Assembly (NCBI RefSeq): GCF_000346465.2
Contig: NC_034009.1
Location: 5,657,291 to 5,721,290 of the forward strand
DNA length: 64,000 nt
Reading direction: 5' to 3'
DNA from: Prunus persica
Lineage: Eukaryota > Streptophyta > Magnoliopsida > Rosales > Rosaceae
Under the pieces are notes generated by a model, which was not told the origin of the DNA, searched no databases, and worked only from the letters and a program-made list of their open reading frames with translations. Of this stretch, positions 33,620 through 47,100 are shown one piece after another. The translations under genes were made by a program, and so were the position numbers. Each line of letters begins with the position of its first letter. Positions within the stretch are counted from its first letter, which is position 1.

Positions 33620-35490
33620 TATCTAATTGAAAATACCCGCAAGTGTACGAATTTATTGGAGTATAGGGTTTAGGGAGTATAGATTTGTAAATACGGGATC
33701 GTTCCCTCGAGGAAATGGAGGCTTATACAAAGGTCTAGTTTGAGTACGTAAAGAACACTTATTTAACACAAAACAAAGGTAAAATACAAATCGGATACTA
33801 GAAATGAGTAAAGAAAAGTAAAATAAATGAAACAAAACAAGAAACCATAGGCAAACACAATCAACATTTTGTATCATCCCTTTATCACTTCTTATCACCA
33901 TGTTATCACTTCTTATCACTCTGTATCACTTCTTTATTACTATTTTATCACTACTTTATCACCCCTGTATCACCACTTAATCACTGCTTTATCACCATTT
34001 TGTCGCTTATTTATCACCAGGGTACTATAGCAACAATCAATCGCTTTTGGAAAACAATCAATTACTTTTGGACATAAAGGAAATTCTCCAAATAACAAAC
34101 TAAATGATTGATCGCTTGTGGGAAGCAATCAATCGATTTTTGGCAGAGAAAAGAAACAATTTCCTTTGTTTTCCAGCTTCGAACTCTGTTTTATTTTTTT
34201 ACCAATAACTTTCAAACCATTAATCCCAATTTTACGTTCTTTATATGGTTGGATTCAATAAGGAAAAATGACGAACCTAGCCTGAACCAAATTTCAAAAA
34301 AATATACAAACATGAGCCGTTTCAGTGTAAAGAACACTAAAGATTTCAAACCACACACACACACACACAAAACAGGGGGGTTTTTGATTCAAGTGACCTA
34401 AGTATAATACTTAAATGTAACCAAACTCTAATTTTAACAAGATCAGCAAATGTGATTATCAAAGTGTAACTTAATATGATGACAAACACTAGGGTTTTCA
34501 GAATCCACCCTAAACAATCTTACTCATGTTTATGGATTATCAATTTATGAATTCTAGATACATTGATGAAGATGTTGGCAATCAAGACCCGATTTAGTGG
34601 CTCAAATGGCATTGATTCTCTCTAGGATAAGTAAAGTGCGTGTTTAGTGCTACAATACTTGTGTTTCCCATACAATCAATCTATGTGTGTTTAGTACTAA
34701 AATTTAATCATATAAAGAAACCATGAAGTTTGAAGAGAATATGAACCTAAAAAGAACCCTATAATGTGGTGTTTACATAAGGCATTCAAGAAACCAATTC
34801 ACATGAATGATTCTTACTTCATCCATTAGTTGCTTAGGAAAACATGAAGATACATATTAACCTAACAATCTCAAGAAGCATGCTTTCAAGGGTGATCAAT
34901 CAAAGAAAACATACATCAAGGATAGATTAATTTAGTGAAGAGGAATTCATCAACATTAACATATAGAAATCCATAAACTCAATTATCAAAACAATAGAGT
35001 ATTCATTTTAGGGCTTCAACCTAAGCCCTAGTAATGGTGTTAGTTCCTCATGCTTATTACAAACACAAATTTAAAATATAGCTAGAAAGAGTTTACATAT
35101 TTTGTGAAAGTGAAAGCACAAAAGCCTTCAATGGTGGAATGGCTTCTTCTCCTCTTGGTTGCTGCTACTCCTTGCTCTCCTTTATCTCTTGTTTTTCAAA
35201 AATTACAAAGTGTAGAGAATGTTGGATGGCTCATCCAATCCTTTTCCTTGCTTGGCTGCCTCTCTCCTTGCCAACTCATTAATGCAATATTAAACTCCAC
35301 CTTTACTAAAGTTCTTTGGCCCTTTTCTCCACTTTGTCTTCACTTTCATCATTCCATTTTGGTTTTAATACATAGAGAGAGATTCTAATTTATTACCAAT
35401 CTGAAATCAAATCTCTACAATGTCAATAATTGTTACCAAGAGTTGTGGTAACAATTAGAAGGGAGATGACACCAAGTAGAGGTAAAGGTT
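33620..35490. repeat. Probable dispersed non-coding element
   Basis: Starts around ATACCCGCAAGTGTACGAAT and GGGATCGTTCCCTCGAGG, a text I associate with a widespread dicot repeat, and runs through the ATGGCTTCTTCTCCTCTTGG region at about 35140. Open frames within it show no known domain. Boundaries are guesses. Confidence 0.35.
33884..34018 (+). repeat. TATCAC minisatellite
   Basis: About ten imperfect units of the type TTATCACTTC or TATCACCAC, spaced 10-16 bp, fill this stretch. Confidence 0.85.
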
Positions 35491-35649
35491 GACCAAAATA
35501 GACTTCCAGAGCTAGGTAAAATGCTATACATGTCAAGAACTAACTCAAAAAATTGGGTGAATAACATGATAAATCACGTGTAAAAATGAACCTAACAGAT
35601 GGGTGAAAGGGGTGAATTCAAAACCAACTAAACAGATCTATGGAAGTAA

Positions 35650-35735
35650 GAGTATGACTAGTGAACAACTAGTCATAGACCGATGAACACACAATCAACA
35701 TCCAAATCCACAATCAAACAATCAATACAACATGT
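35650..35735 (+). repeat. Dispersed repeat copy A
   Basis: ATGACTAGTGAACAACTAGTCATAG (shown in parts: ATGACTAGTGAACAACTAGT, then CATAGACC) followed by ATGAACACAC and CATCCAAATCC closely matches 61428-61500 (ATGACTAGTCAACAAATAGT, CATAGACC, CATATCCAAATCC). Confidence 0.65.
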
Positions 35736-36696
35736 AAGCTTAGGAGAGAGCTAAGTGAAAACCTAGGTACTCATAAGGATTTGTCAAGCCAGGACTCTAT
35801 AGTGCTAGCAACAATTAGAATGAATCAAGTATGCGGATACAAGCAACAAGATCAAGGTGAGATTGCGACCCAAAAAAAAAAACTGAGATAGAATGACATG
35901 CTAGATAGATATTTGAAGTCACCTGATTAGTCTAGATTACAAAGAACTAAAACATCATGTATCAACACCAAGACATGATATAAGCAATTCATAGACACAT
36001 ATCTAACTAGAACAAAACTTAGTGTATGACTAGCCCATGACTAGTCATCTAGTACAACTTTCTACAAACCTTTTAAGCAATTTATCACATACTTGCATAC
36101 ATTCAAAGAACAAACAACCACACATATTCACGTTCAAAATCAACACCACATCTTGGTCACTCGTAAACCTATCACTTGGGAAAAACTAGAAGTCATCAAT
36201 CTGATCAGAAATATCACTAAGCAAAGAAGATTCTTACGAAGAATACATACACAAGCTCAAGAATTCCTAGATCTATTTAGGAAACAACTCTACCTCTTTG
36301 TGCAACCTTCTTCTCTAGCTCAACCAAGCTAGGAACTTGTTCTTCATGAAAATGGCATCTTCAGCTCCAACTTCTCCACTCCGTGGCACCAAATGAAAAA
36401 TGAAAAAGGGTTGATCCCTTCAAGAAACCATATTCTTGAAGAAGCTAATAAAGAATCTGACCTAGATCTATATGTTTTTTTTTAGTCGAAAGACCTAGAT
36501 CTAGATGTATCAAATGCTAGATGCAAATGTTGAAGAACAAAGCAGGTTTCAAAAACAGTTTGAAAATCTCGTTTTGAAAATCATGACCTCACCAAGTAGA
36601 AAATGCAGAGTAACAGTTTTACTCTAAAAAATTCTCAATGGGTGAAGTAGAATTTAAAAACATAAGCAGCTTTCAAAATGAAATCATGAAAACCCA
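35736..36696. other. Intergenic, nothing recognised
   Basis: Low-complexity A-rich text. The frame at 36093-36332 has no recognisable similarity. Confidence 0.35.
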
Positions 36697-36905
36697 TTTC
36701 TATGTCATGAACACTCTCACAAGAAAAGGCAAAGCTACAAAAAGATGCTCTCAACAATGTATTGATTTAGATTCGAAAATAAGAATCAATCTCTTCAACA
36801 TTTCTATGTCATGAACACTCTCACAAGAAAAGGCAGAGCCTCAAAAAAATGCTTTCAACGATATATTGATTTATATTCAAAAATAAGAATCAATCTCTTC
36901 AAGAT
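36697..36905 (+). repeat. 104-bp tandem duplication
   Basis: Two copies starting TTTCTATGTCATGAACACTC at 36697 and 36801, about 90% alike, each ending AAGAATCAATCTCTTCAA. Confidence 0.92.
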
Positions 36906-37221
36906 ACCATCATCTTGAAGAAATCAATATAGAATTTTAGTCTGAAACTATATGTATGAATGAAATGCAAGACTAAGTTCATATTTAGAAATAGATGTAA
37001 ATTTTATAAATCAAAATCATGAAAAATCCATTTCTGCACCAAGAGCACTTTCACCCAAACCAAAGAGAACCAAGTTTTTCAAAATGATGCACATGAAAGT
37101 GATGAAAGATTAAAACTCCATATCACTAAAGAAAATTTTGAAAAATGATTTTCAATGAAAGCCCCAAAAAGAATTCAAGAATCCATGATCTTTTCTCCCA
37201 AAAAGCAAAACCTAATTTATG

Positions 37222-37327
<106 letters not shown>

Positions 37328-38033
37328 GCCCATATGAAAATTGTAAAATGAGAGAGTTAGTGTGTCTATACCAGCTCCAACATTTTTGGTAAAATTTGGC
37401 AAGTTAAAAGGGCACTTGGCAACAAATGGTTTGAGTTATAATAGGAGAAATATAGAAAAATCACATGCTGGAAACATTTGGCCTATATGCCTGGTCAACT
37501 AGAAAAAATATTTTGATGCAAATGATGATTTTCTTAATGGTGCCCATTATAAATGAATGCATATTATTTTAGTTTTGTAGCCTCATAAGGTCTTCAATGT
37601 ACTTCAACTTTGTAACAAATACCAAGTTCTAATTTTCTAAAGATGAGCTAAGAGAAATTACATATAAAAGTGTACATTTGGCAAGGAAAGTCAATTCTAA
37701 GAATCTGAAACCTAACATAACTAAATAGCTATCTTTCGCTTTGATCCATTACTTGTTCCATACGTGTCTCTCTATTTCTCTTTCTATTCTCTCGTGCCTC
37801 CTTGGCTCAAAAAGGGATCAAAGTTACGTAACTAGACTCGGATATCAATAAAATATATACTAGTATACTATAGCAGCAGTCATAAAAGTAAAGGAAAATA
37901 ATTTTCCATTTAGAATACAAATTCAAAGTAAAGAGTAATCTTTGTTGATACACTTACCAAAATAGATGCAGTAGTAAAAAATAAATAAATAATCCAAAAG
38001 ACATTTATGGACTCATTTTTTGAGAACCTTTCC

Positions 38034-38130
38034 TATTGAGGGGCGATAATATATTAAACTTACCCACACTACACAGATACCAAAACTCGAACTCAGGACC
38101 TTACCTTGAAGAGCAATTACTCTGAACTCC
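38034..38130 (-). repeat. SINE-like element
   Basis: The minus strand has CTGAGTTCGAGTTTTGG (B-box-like) preceded by AGAGTAATTGCTCTTCAAGG, in the arrangement of a tRNA-derived element. Weakly supported. Confidence 0.35.
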
Positions 38131-39124
38131 TACACTAGTGGATCCTTAGCAAACTAATTTAAAATACTTAATAAGGGGCATCATCGAAAAGTTTACCTCA
38201 CAATAGATGAAACCTAATCAGTTTCAATATAACTTTGATCAAAGGCAATATATCAATTTTTGTTTAAGTCATCAAATTTTTTAAAAACAATATTCTAAAA
38301 GCTAAATTAAAGAGAAAAATGAGATAAAATATTTTGATTTGACGGTTAAAGTACGTGAAGGGGTACTTACTTACAATTCTTATTGTATATATTAATCTTC
38401 AAAAAGACAAACATTTCAACAACGAAAGTTATGTACAAATCAATGGATAAAAACCATTTGAGAGTCCTTGTAATGTTAGTTTCAGGGTAGATGTTGATTA
38501 TCCTAGCCGTAATGCGAGTAGAAGATACTACATCACCCTATTTTTCTCCTTCTTCCCTCTCATCTCCTACCTTCTTCCGTGAATGGACTCAGATCCTCTT
38601 TTCGTAGTCAATTCCTTAAACAACACAAAAAGAACCTTAAGTTAGAATTAAAATGTGCGAAATTAGTCATTGGATTTTGTATACATCTGGAAGAATCAAA
38701 AGTACCTTTAAAATTGCATATTTTAAAGGTATTTTAACATTTATCACATAGATTTCTTTTCACCCCCTAATTGGATCAAATAATTTTTTTTTTCTTTGGT
38801 TGAAATGAAGAGGAATTCGACCAACTACTCTCCCTGGTTGATCTAATTTCTAGTTTTTAGGGTATTGAATTACGGATTTTAACATGGAATCCACATAAGT
38901 TTCTAATCCATATGTGTTAATAAACGCAGGAAAAGACATAAATTGGAATAATTCTAATACTCATTCCTAATAAGTAAACATGCGTACTATAAAGGTTAAA
39001 GTGGAATTTGGATAAGATATGGTCAGTTGCTCATTATCATAAACTTCTATTGTTTATTTCACTTTCAATCTGAAATTTGTATGTCACTAGTACTTTAAAA
39101 AATTCTCTCCTTTATGGTTTGATA

Positions 39125-39370
39125 TGATACTCAATCTGGATCCTCCCAGCCTTAGGATTGGCAAGTAACTTGAAAGCATCTTCAGACAGATTGATCGTTC
39201 CACAACCTTTTGTTTGGCACAATTATAACCTTAGCATTATAATTTTTATCTTTACAAGGTTCTGATATTCCACTATAATTTATGGCCCCAATACAGCGGA
39301 CCTTGTAATAGTGACCACACGCTTTCTTGTTCTTCCATATAACATCATATTTAATATTTGGAGCTTCCAA
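39125..39370 (-). pseudogene. EG45/expansin-like domain relic 2
   Basis: The minus strand reads NKKACGHYYKVRCIGA and PCKDKNYNAKVIIVP, then, after a frame change near 39180-39210, INLSEDAFKLLANPKAGRIQ and IEYHI. This is the order of the EG45-like double-psi beta-barrel of plant natriuretic-peptide-like proteins (secreted, apoplastic): ACG-x-x-Y-x-VRC, PCK, VxVxD (Asp lost here), LS-x-x-AF and IEY. The signal peptide exon is not visible and the DRC segment is damaged, so it is a pseudogene. Confidence 0.75.
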
Positions 39371-39399
39371 CTATATAAGTTTTTTTCGGACTTCTTTCA

Positions 39400-39495
39400 A
39401 TATTGGAAAAAGAAGTATCACTAGATCAAGAGTTAGTTTGTAACTTTATATTGGAAAAAGAAGTATCACTAGATCAAGAGTTAGTTTGTAACTTT
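39400..39495 (+). repeat. 48-bp perfect tandem duplication
   Basis: ATATTGGAAAAAGAAGTATC and the following 28 bases (to TTTGTAACTTT) are repeated without change at a 48-bp period. Confidence 0.95.
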
Positions 39496-40298
39496 GTATG
39501 TATAAGCTGACATTAAACCTTATCAAAAAGAAGTTTGACATCAAATTAAGTTACCTGTATTTTTGTTAGTGTTATTACCTATATATAGGCAAGAGTACAG
39601 TCAAAACAGTTTTTTCTCTGTCTACACACTTGGTGATGAGACATTAATTATGATAATATAGAATTTCTTTCTAAATTAATTCCAAATTAAATTCATTTCA
39701 ACACGATAAAAATTGGGGTTGCAAATGTGAGTAATTTAGTTGGACTTTGCTGTTTAGATTAAATTAGAGTAATTTAGACTATTGTTTTTATAGAAAAAAA
39801 CAAGATAAAAAATGGAGTGGGTTAAAACCTCACAAAAAATAAAAGAAAGAAACCCTATATCCTAATTTTAAAATCCGAAATTAAATTTATTCCCTAATTA
39901 AAACCTAAAATTTGAAAATCCATGAATTAGAAACAAACAATAAGTTAGTAGAAGAAGAAGAATGGAACAAGAACAAGAGTTAAGAAGAACTTGACTGGGC
40001 TTTAAATGGGTTTTTATTTTCGGTCTGAATACGTGGAACTTTGAACAACTGAGCTGGGCTAGGCTCCAACATACCTCAACCATGATTTTGCGTGGGCAAA
40101 GCTGAAACTGAAACCCTTCAACCCAACTTGATGGGCTTTGGTAAAACAAACTAAAACCTTTCCAACCAAGTTGAACTTTAAATCTTGTTTGCAAATTTTT
40201 TATTTATAAAATAAATATATAAAAAAAATACTAGAACCCTAAATTAGTAAAGTTGTACAAGAACTATCTTCATTTGAGTGCACTACATTATGTTAGAA

Positions 40299-40486
40299 AT
40301 ATTTGTGCTCACTACTTTAATTCAAGGTGTATGCTTACTACCTTTTTTAATACTTGACACGTGTTTATAGACATAATCATGATTAATTTTTTATTTTGAT
40401 TTATGTAACTATGGTTTATGGACACGTATCAAGTGTTGAGAAAGATAGTTAGCATACACTTTGGATTAAAATGATGAGCAAATATG
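40299..40486. mobile_element. About 190-bp MITE related to the 7.2-kb element
   Basis: The left arm ATTTGTGCTCACTACTTTAA then TTCAAGGTGTATGC answers the inverse of the right arm (TTTGCTCATCATTTTAATCC, AAAGTGTATGC). The words GACACGTGTTTATAGACATA and ATCATGATTAATTTTT align with the arm of the 7208-8102 element. Target duplication not clear. Confidence 0.7.
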
Positions 40487-41104
40487 TTTTTGCATTAATT
40501 TTACAATATTTGGTTTTCCTCATATACGTGAAGTAATTCATGTGGTTAATAAATTTATAAAGAGTACCTCTGGGATCCACATTTGTGACCAATTTTAGTC
40601 AAATCTCAATTCTATATGCGCCTCATTGATTGGCTTCCATAATTTAGTGCAATTGGAGATTGGATCTTGTCATGTTAAACATGTGAGTGGGAGCAAAGGA
40701 AAGCACCTAAAATTAGTCAAATCACACTGATGGTATGCAGTCAATCATGAGATTAGGATTAAGGAAACAATTTATTTATTTTAATTTAAAGGAAGTAGTG
40801 ACCCAATTCTCATAACATTTTTATTATTTTTCCAATTGGGGAGAGGAAATTCGATCTTGGAAACTCTTTCAATATCGAAAGTGTTTGTTGCTAGCAAGTA
40901 CTTGTGAGACAGTGCACTATCTTGATAAAAATATGCATCTGCTTAAAGCATATATTTACAACACTAACTATATAATATAAACATTTTCAACTCATTGAAA
41001 GCTTATGCTTTCTTCTCATGCCATTTGCCATTTAACCAAAAATTTCCTAAATGCTTAATTTCATCAATAGAAAGCATATCATTACTAATCTTATTTTCAG
41101 CCAG

Positions 41105-44100
41105 TTACATCTGTTCAGTAGTTATTTCTGATAAACAACCTTTAAAGCTAGGCCCAATATGCCCATGACCACCACAGCATTCCTTCATGTAGCTTTTGCA
41201 GCACCCTCCTACTTCTCTCTTCTCTAATACACAAGCATGAATTGCCACTGATTTCGAGCAACACGCTTCCTCTTCTCTTGTCCCTGAACTGATGCAAGAG
41301 TGCGTAGGGGATGATTCTGTGTGGTCATTGCCTGGTACGATATCAATGGCTGTGTGAGGAGGTGTTTTTTCATCTAGATTATGGTGGTGGTGCTGATGAT
41401 CACAGCTTGTTCCAGCCGATTTTCCTGATGCTTCATTGCCAATATGATCTTTGCCACAATGGGTTGGGTGGCAATGACCAAAACTTGCCAAGTTTTTGCT
41501 TTCCTCCAAGGGAAAAGCAGAATGATTGCAGTGTTTTGCCTCATGGAGTCCATGACCTTGCTTTGTGCCATGCTCTTTGCCACAGTGGCTTGAGTGGCAA
41601 TGAGCAGTGCTTGCAGATTTCTGGCTTACCTCCAAAGGAAAATCAGAACGATTGCGGTGATTCACCTCATGGAGCCCATCACCTTCATTTCTGCTATGCT
41701 CTTTGCCACAGTGGGTTGAGTGGCAATGACTATTGCTTATAGGTTTTTGGTTTTCCTCCAAGAGAGTAGAATGGTTGCAGTGTTTTTCCTCATGGATTTT
41801 ATCACCTTCTGCACAATTTCCATGGCTTCCAACCAAGTCTGTGCAACCATCTTCTGCACATGAGCTCAAATTGTGAGGCCTTGAACAACCATGGTTGTGT
41901 TTGTTCTGTGACTCCAGATCACGATTGAGTTTCATGCAGCTTGCTCCATCACAATGCCTTGCCTTGTGTAAGTCATCATCGTGCTTATGATTACCAGGCA
42001 AGCTCGAATTCAAAGGACTAGGTTGGCATTCTGATCCACACTTCTGGGAAGAACACTTTTGAGGCTTGCAGGCTTTTACAGCTTTGCTCTCAGAGCAACA
42101 ATGCTGATTTTTGTGAGAGTGGCTATGTCCATGGCTTCCATGTTTATGAGCATGTGGCGCAGAAGAATTTTTTCCACATTTGCCTCCATGCTTTTCGGTT
42201 CCTTTTAAAAGTAGCATGCTGTTGAGGATCACAAGCATGCATGTCCCAACATCAGCAAGCACTGCAGCCCAAACAAGTGGATGACCTGCAAATCCCAGTG
42301 CAAGGATTGCAACCTTAGTAGTGATTGACAAAACCACATTCTGAATCACTTTTCTATTAGCTCTTCTGGCATGCTTGACTGCTTTTGCTAGTTTTCTGAT
42401 GTCATTTGACAGTAGAATTATGTTCCCAGTTTCTTGAGCAAGGGCTGATCCAGAAATGCCCATTGAGATACCGATATCAGCTGTAGCTAAAGCTGGGGCA
42501 TCGTTGATACCATCTCCGACCATCGCTGTACTTCCTTCTGTCTTAAATTCTGTAATGATTCTTGCCTTGTCTTCTGGTAGAAGTTCTGCATGGACTACCT
42601 CAAGAGCTTGCTTAAGCTGCACATCAGATAAATTTTTTACTCTTATTAGCTAATTTTTACTTAATTTGAAAAGAAATAATAAAGTGATCCATTAACTGAG
42701 TTCAATCACAGCATAGCAATTTTTAACAAATCAGTTTTGGCTGCAAATGGAGGTTCATTGCCAGAAAAAATTCATAGCAACTGAGCTTTCCATTTGTTCC
42801 TTGAATTGATTCAGTTAACAAGACATTACTGCAAATTCTATGATCATCTCTGAACAACATGTTATACCAGATTAGGCAAACCCAAATGACTTATTGAATT
42901 GCTAGAAAGACATCAACCAAGAGGGTAAGCAAAACACTAACAAAGGATAAATAAATACATAAAAGCATTCCAGTTTGGTTCAGGCATTAGATAGATCCAT
43001 CACCCTAAAACATGCGAATCCAAGTGGCTATAACGAAGACTAGGTGTGTGTGCGCGCACTCGTGTGTGGATATATGTATATGAGGGTAGAAAATTAGAAA
43101 TAATGCACCTGCTCATTTGCATGCAATGCTGCGGCATGACTATCTCCTGTGAGCATAGCTGTTTTAATGCCCAACTTCTTCAACTCCCTGCAAGCCTCTG
43201 CAGCCCCAGATCGACAAGTATCAGATATTGTAAAGATTCCGGCAGGGGTTCCTCCAGAGTATATGTATCCAATGGTCTTCCCACCCTTACGACCTTCAAT
43301 GGTTGGAACTGAAATTTCAAAAGAACTAATGATGAGAGATCCAGAAAGAAAAATCATGAAGAAAAATACACAGCTTAAAAGATATACGCACTACTTGGAC
43401 TAATTGGAGGTTTCTGTTTGTAGTTCTGCAAAAAAAGAATTTAATGGCATTCACCTGTTACACAATTAGCTCTCAAAGCTATTTTTCTGTTTCCAATATA
43501 GATATATTGTCCATCAATTTTCCCATGAATGCCTTCCCCAGGAAAATTTTGAAACTCCTCTACATTTTCCGGTTTTGGCTCAACCGAATGCGATCTTCCA
43601 TAGTCAACCAGTGCATCTGCCATTGGATGACTTGACTTCCTCTCAATGCTTGCAACCCTTCAAACAAATTTTGAGAAATATTAACAGACTAACCAATATG
43701 AACCGCGAAGCAATGTAAAACAGAGTTTTGTTTGTGTTTTTTCCAGTATGTTGACGAATAAGAGTTGTTGTCTGTACCAGTAAAGCAATGTGTTCAAGCT
43801 AATGTCATCACGAAGAGACTGAAAATCAATCACCACAAATTCACCACTTGTTATTGTACCAGTTTTGTCAAAAGCCATGATTTTGACTTTAGCCAGAACC
43901 TCAATGTAGTCACCCCCTTTGATTAGAAGACCAGACGTTGCCGCTTTTGTAAGCGTACAGAAAGTCACAACAGGTGTAGAGAGAATGAGAGCACATGGAC
44001 ATGCGCTCACTAACACAACCAAAGCTAAGTGAAACCATTTGCTCCAATTATGGACATGCAATGCCGCTGGAATCACGGCAATAGAAACAGATATGACTAG

Positions 44101-47100
44101 GACGGCTGCAGATCGACACCAGCAAATGTATAAGTGGAACTGTTTGCATGCTCTTCAGTATTAAAAAGAGAAAAGAAATATATGGAAGTTTCCATAACAT
44201 AATTTCTAAGACCAGGGGATCAAATGTATAGAAAGTAGACTTACATGGGGTATAAAACTTTGCACATTTGTCAATGAATCTCTGAGTTCTGGTTTTGCTG
44301 TTTTGAGCCTCTTCCACAAGTTTTGCCATTTTAGCAACGGCGCAGTCTTCAGCTAAGGCTGTAGTTTTCACACTAAGGTAACCTTAAAAAGAAAAGCCAG
44401 ATTTGTCAGGAAAAAGGAAAAGGAAAAAGAAAATAAACATAACTCTTTATTGTTCATCTTCTAATAGAGGGAGGGAGATTTATGTTACCATTGAGATTGA
44501 TGGTGCCAGCCCAAACAGTAGAGTCCTTTTCTTTGGCAACTGGATAGGATTCTCCAGTTAGTGTCTTCTCATCCACTTCACCTTTGCCTTCAACAACTAT
44601 CCCATCAATTGGGATAACTTCACCAGCCTTAACAGCAACAGTTGTGTTCAACTTGACCTCGTCGACATCCACAACCTCACCGGTTTCTGCTAAGACTGCT
44701 TTCTGAGGAGCCATGCTCATCAACGACGACATCACGGCTTTTGCCTGAGTACACAGGATGATCAGAATTTACAATCTTGGAATTTTTGGTCTTTCAAACA
44801 TGGTGATAAGGGCATGAAATGAGGTTCCTTCTAAAATGTTTCATAAAAAGATTGATTTATTCACTAGTCAAGAAGCAATGGGGGCAAATGTTGGAAAGTC
44901 ATAAAGCACTATGCAACATTACAAGAGAAGGATGAGTTTTATGCTAACCCTGTGACCTGCCCTTGACTCAAGCCACTCTGCAACAGTGAACAGAAAGACA
45001 ATAGTTCCAGCTTCCATATAGTCATTCAAAGCAATTGTCCCAATCACTGTCAAAAGAACGTTGTATCAGTTACCAATACCAGTATATAACAAACTAACAC
45101 CTATTAACCAAAACAAACAGAGCTATTTTCTACATAGATACACAAATGAAGTACTGTACATTACTTCAGGCATCTAATATATATTTTTCCTGCAAATTCT
45201 AGATGCAACGAGTTATGTACCCTATGATTTCATCCTGAGGCTAAGTTACTATCAGATCAACCTTTCAAATAGCCTAATGATCAACTAATGAACTGAATAG
45301 ATTATTTAATTTGGGTTCCAGCAAGAGCATGCAATTTATTAGTCAAAATAAAAATTAAAATTATGGGTTCTTTTATATTTGATATTACACCATAACAATT
45401 AAATTAATATTATGAAAAAATAACCCATAAAACTGTTCTTCCAATTTTCTAAAACTACCATCTTCGAAAGTAAAGTCCACTTAAATTTACCATCTTGGAA
45501 ACTAAGAACTGATTAGCCCACTATTTTATTTTTTTTTTATCTAACTGCTTTGCTTTTTTGAGCCAAATTAAATGATTCTCCATGTTGGTTATTTTGTCTA
45601 TCTTCGTTTCAATATATTACAAGTCACATGATGAGAGAGAGAATAAAAAAACAGATGCAACGAAATGGAATCCAATGAGGTGATGAAAGCAGGAGTCGGA
45701 AATGCAATAGAGGACTGAATTAGGTACGTAGCTAAGCTAGTCAAAACATATGGGGCACGAAATGGAGAGCCAAGAGCTTAGGCATCAACAAAAATGGAAA
45801 GCCAAAACATGAGCTAGATAGGCCAACAAAATTAGTGGACTTCAAAACAAGAAATGGGGAAGCAGAAATATGTCATCTGCTGATAGGAAAAACAGACACG
45901 AAAACTGATACTTTTGACAAAATCCATTCAAAACTCTTTAACCCATACGTTCTGTGCTTATCCATTCGAAGTGCAAAAAGCCAAAGACTGCATAAATTTA
46001 GGTATTTGTTGCATGTATCATCAAACTCATGTACTGCGTAAACGTGACGTTTGGATTGCTATTCACAAATTAAAGATATCTTTGCTAAGGGAATTGTGAT
46101 GTGTTGCAATTGTTTTTTCAACAAAAAGCCAAAATAAAACAAGATGGAGTTTTGGATGTAACCCAAGACAAAAAAGAAAAAAAGGCAAAAAAAAAAAGAT
46201 GGGGTTTTGGTTAGTTCGGTGTGGCGGTGTGGGGTGTGGGCAACCAATTTTACCAATAATTTATAGGGAAACCAAGTTTGATTTGTCCCATGTTATACCA
46301 AGCTTTTGATCATGATCATGATTAAAATGTTTATATAAAAATAAAGATACAAATTAGAAATATTGAAACATTCAAAATACTAAAAATATCTAATTAAAAC
46401 AAATAAAATAAGAAAAAATTAATTGACACGCGTGTGAGTATATATATATATATTTATTTATTTATTTATTAATACGAAGTCTAAATTTCTTTAATTTACA
46501 AGGTAAGAGATTTGAATTTGATGCAAAAACGAAGCGAATTTGTTGTCCCGATCAATTGACCTAACTCATATGCACTAAATGAATATATCATTAATAAAGG
46601 TAAAATTACTGACTAAGTAAAACATAATTATTATTATGTAAAATGCAATGGAAAAAGAAAAGAACATATTAATGTTAAAAATTTGACGTACCAGCAACGA
46701 TAACAAGAATGTTGATGTCTAGCCTAAGATGCCGAATGGCCGCCACGCCTTTCATGGCAATAGGGAAAATGCCAACGACCACCGCTCCAAGGGCCAACCA
46801 CCCCAATGGCCGATATGCATACTTCAAAAATGATAGCAAGAGTAGCACGCCACTAGCAATTGCATATGGACTTGGCCACTTTTTCTTGTAATTGTCCTCT
46901 GCCCCATACAATCTCACATTTGCTTCTAGCCTTGCTTGGTTTAATGCCTTAACTGCCGTCATCAAGAACCCATAAATTAATTATGAGAATATTGAATACA
47001 TGTGAATTTGAAAATAAATTCTAATTAATGATTCGGTTTCACAGTCTCACAATATAAACATCTGATTATCATCGGGATAATCAAAACAATACATGTAATT

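Noticed and set aside
34337..34370. CRISPR-like or satellite reading of short CA and TATCAC repeats
   Set aside because: A plant nuclear context and irregular spacing; simple microsatellite and minisatellite.
41311..41742. 143-residue plus-strand frame inside the HMA last exon
   Set aside because: Antisense shadow of the Cys/His repeats; its regular look comes from the repeats on the other strand.
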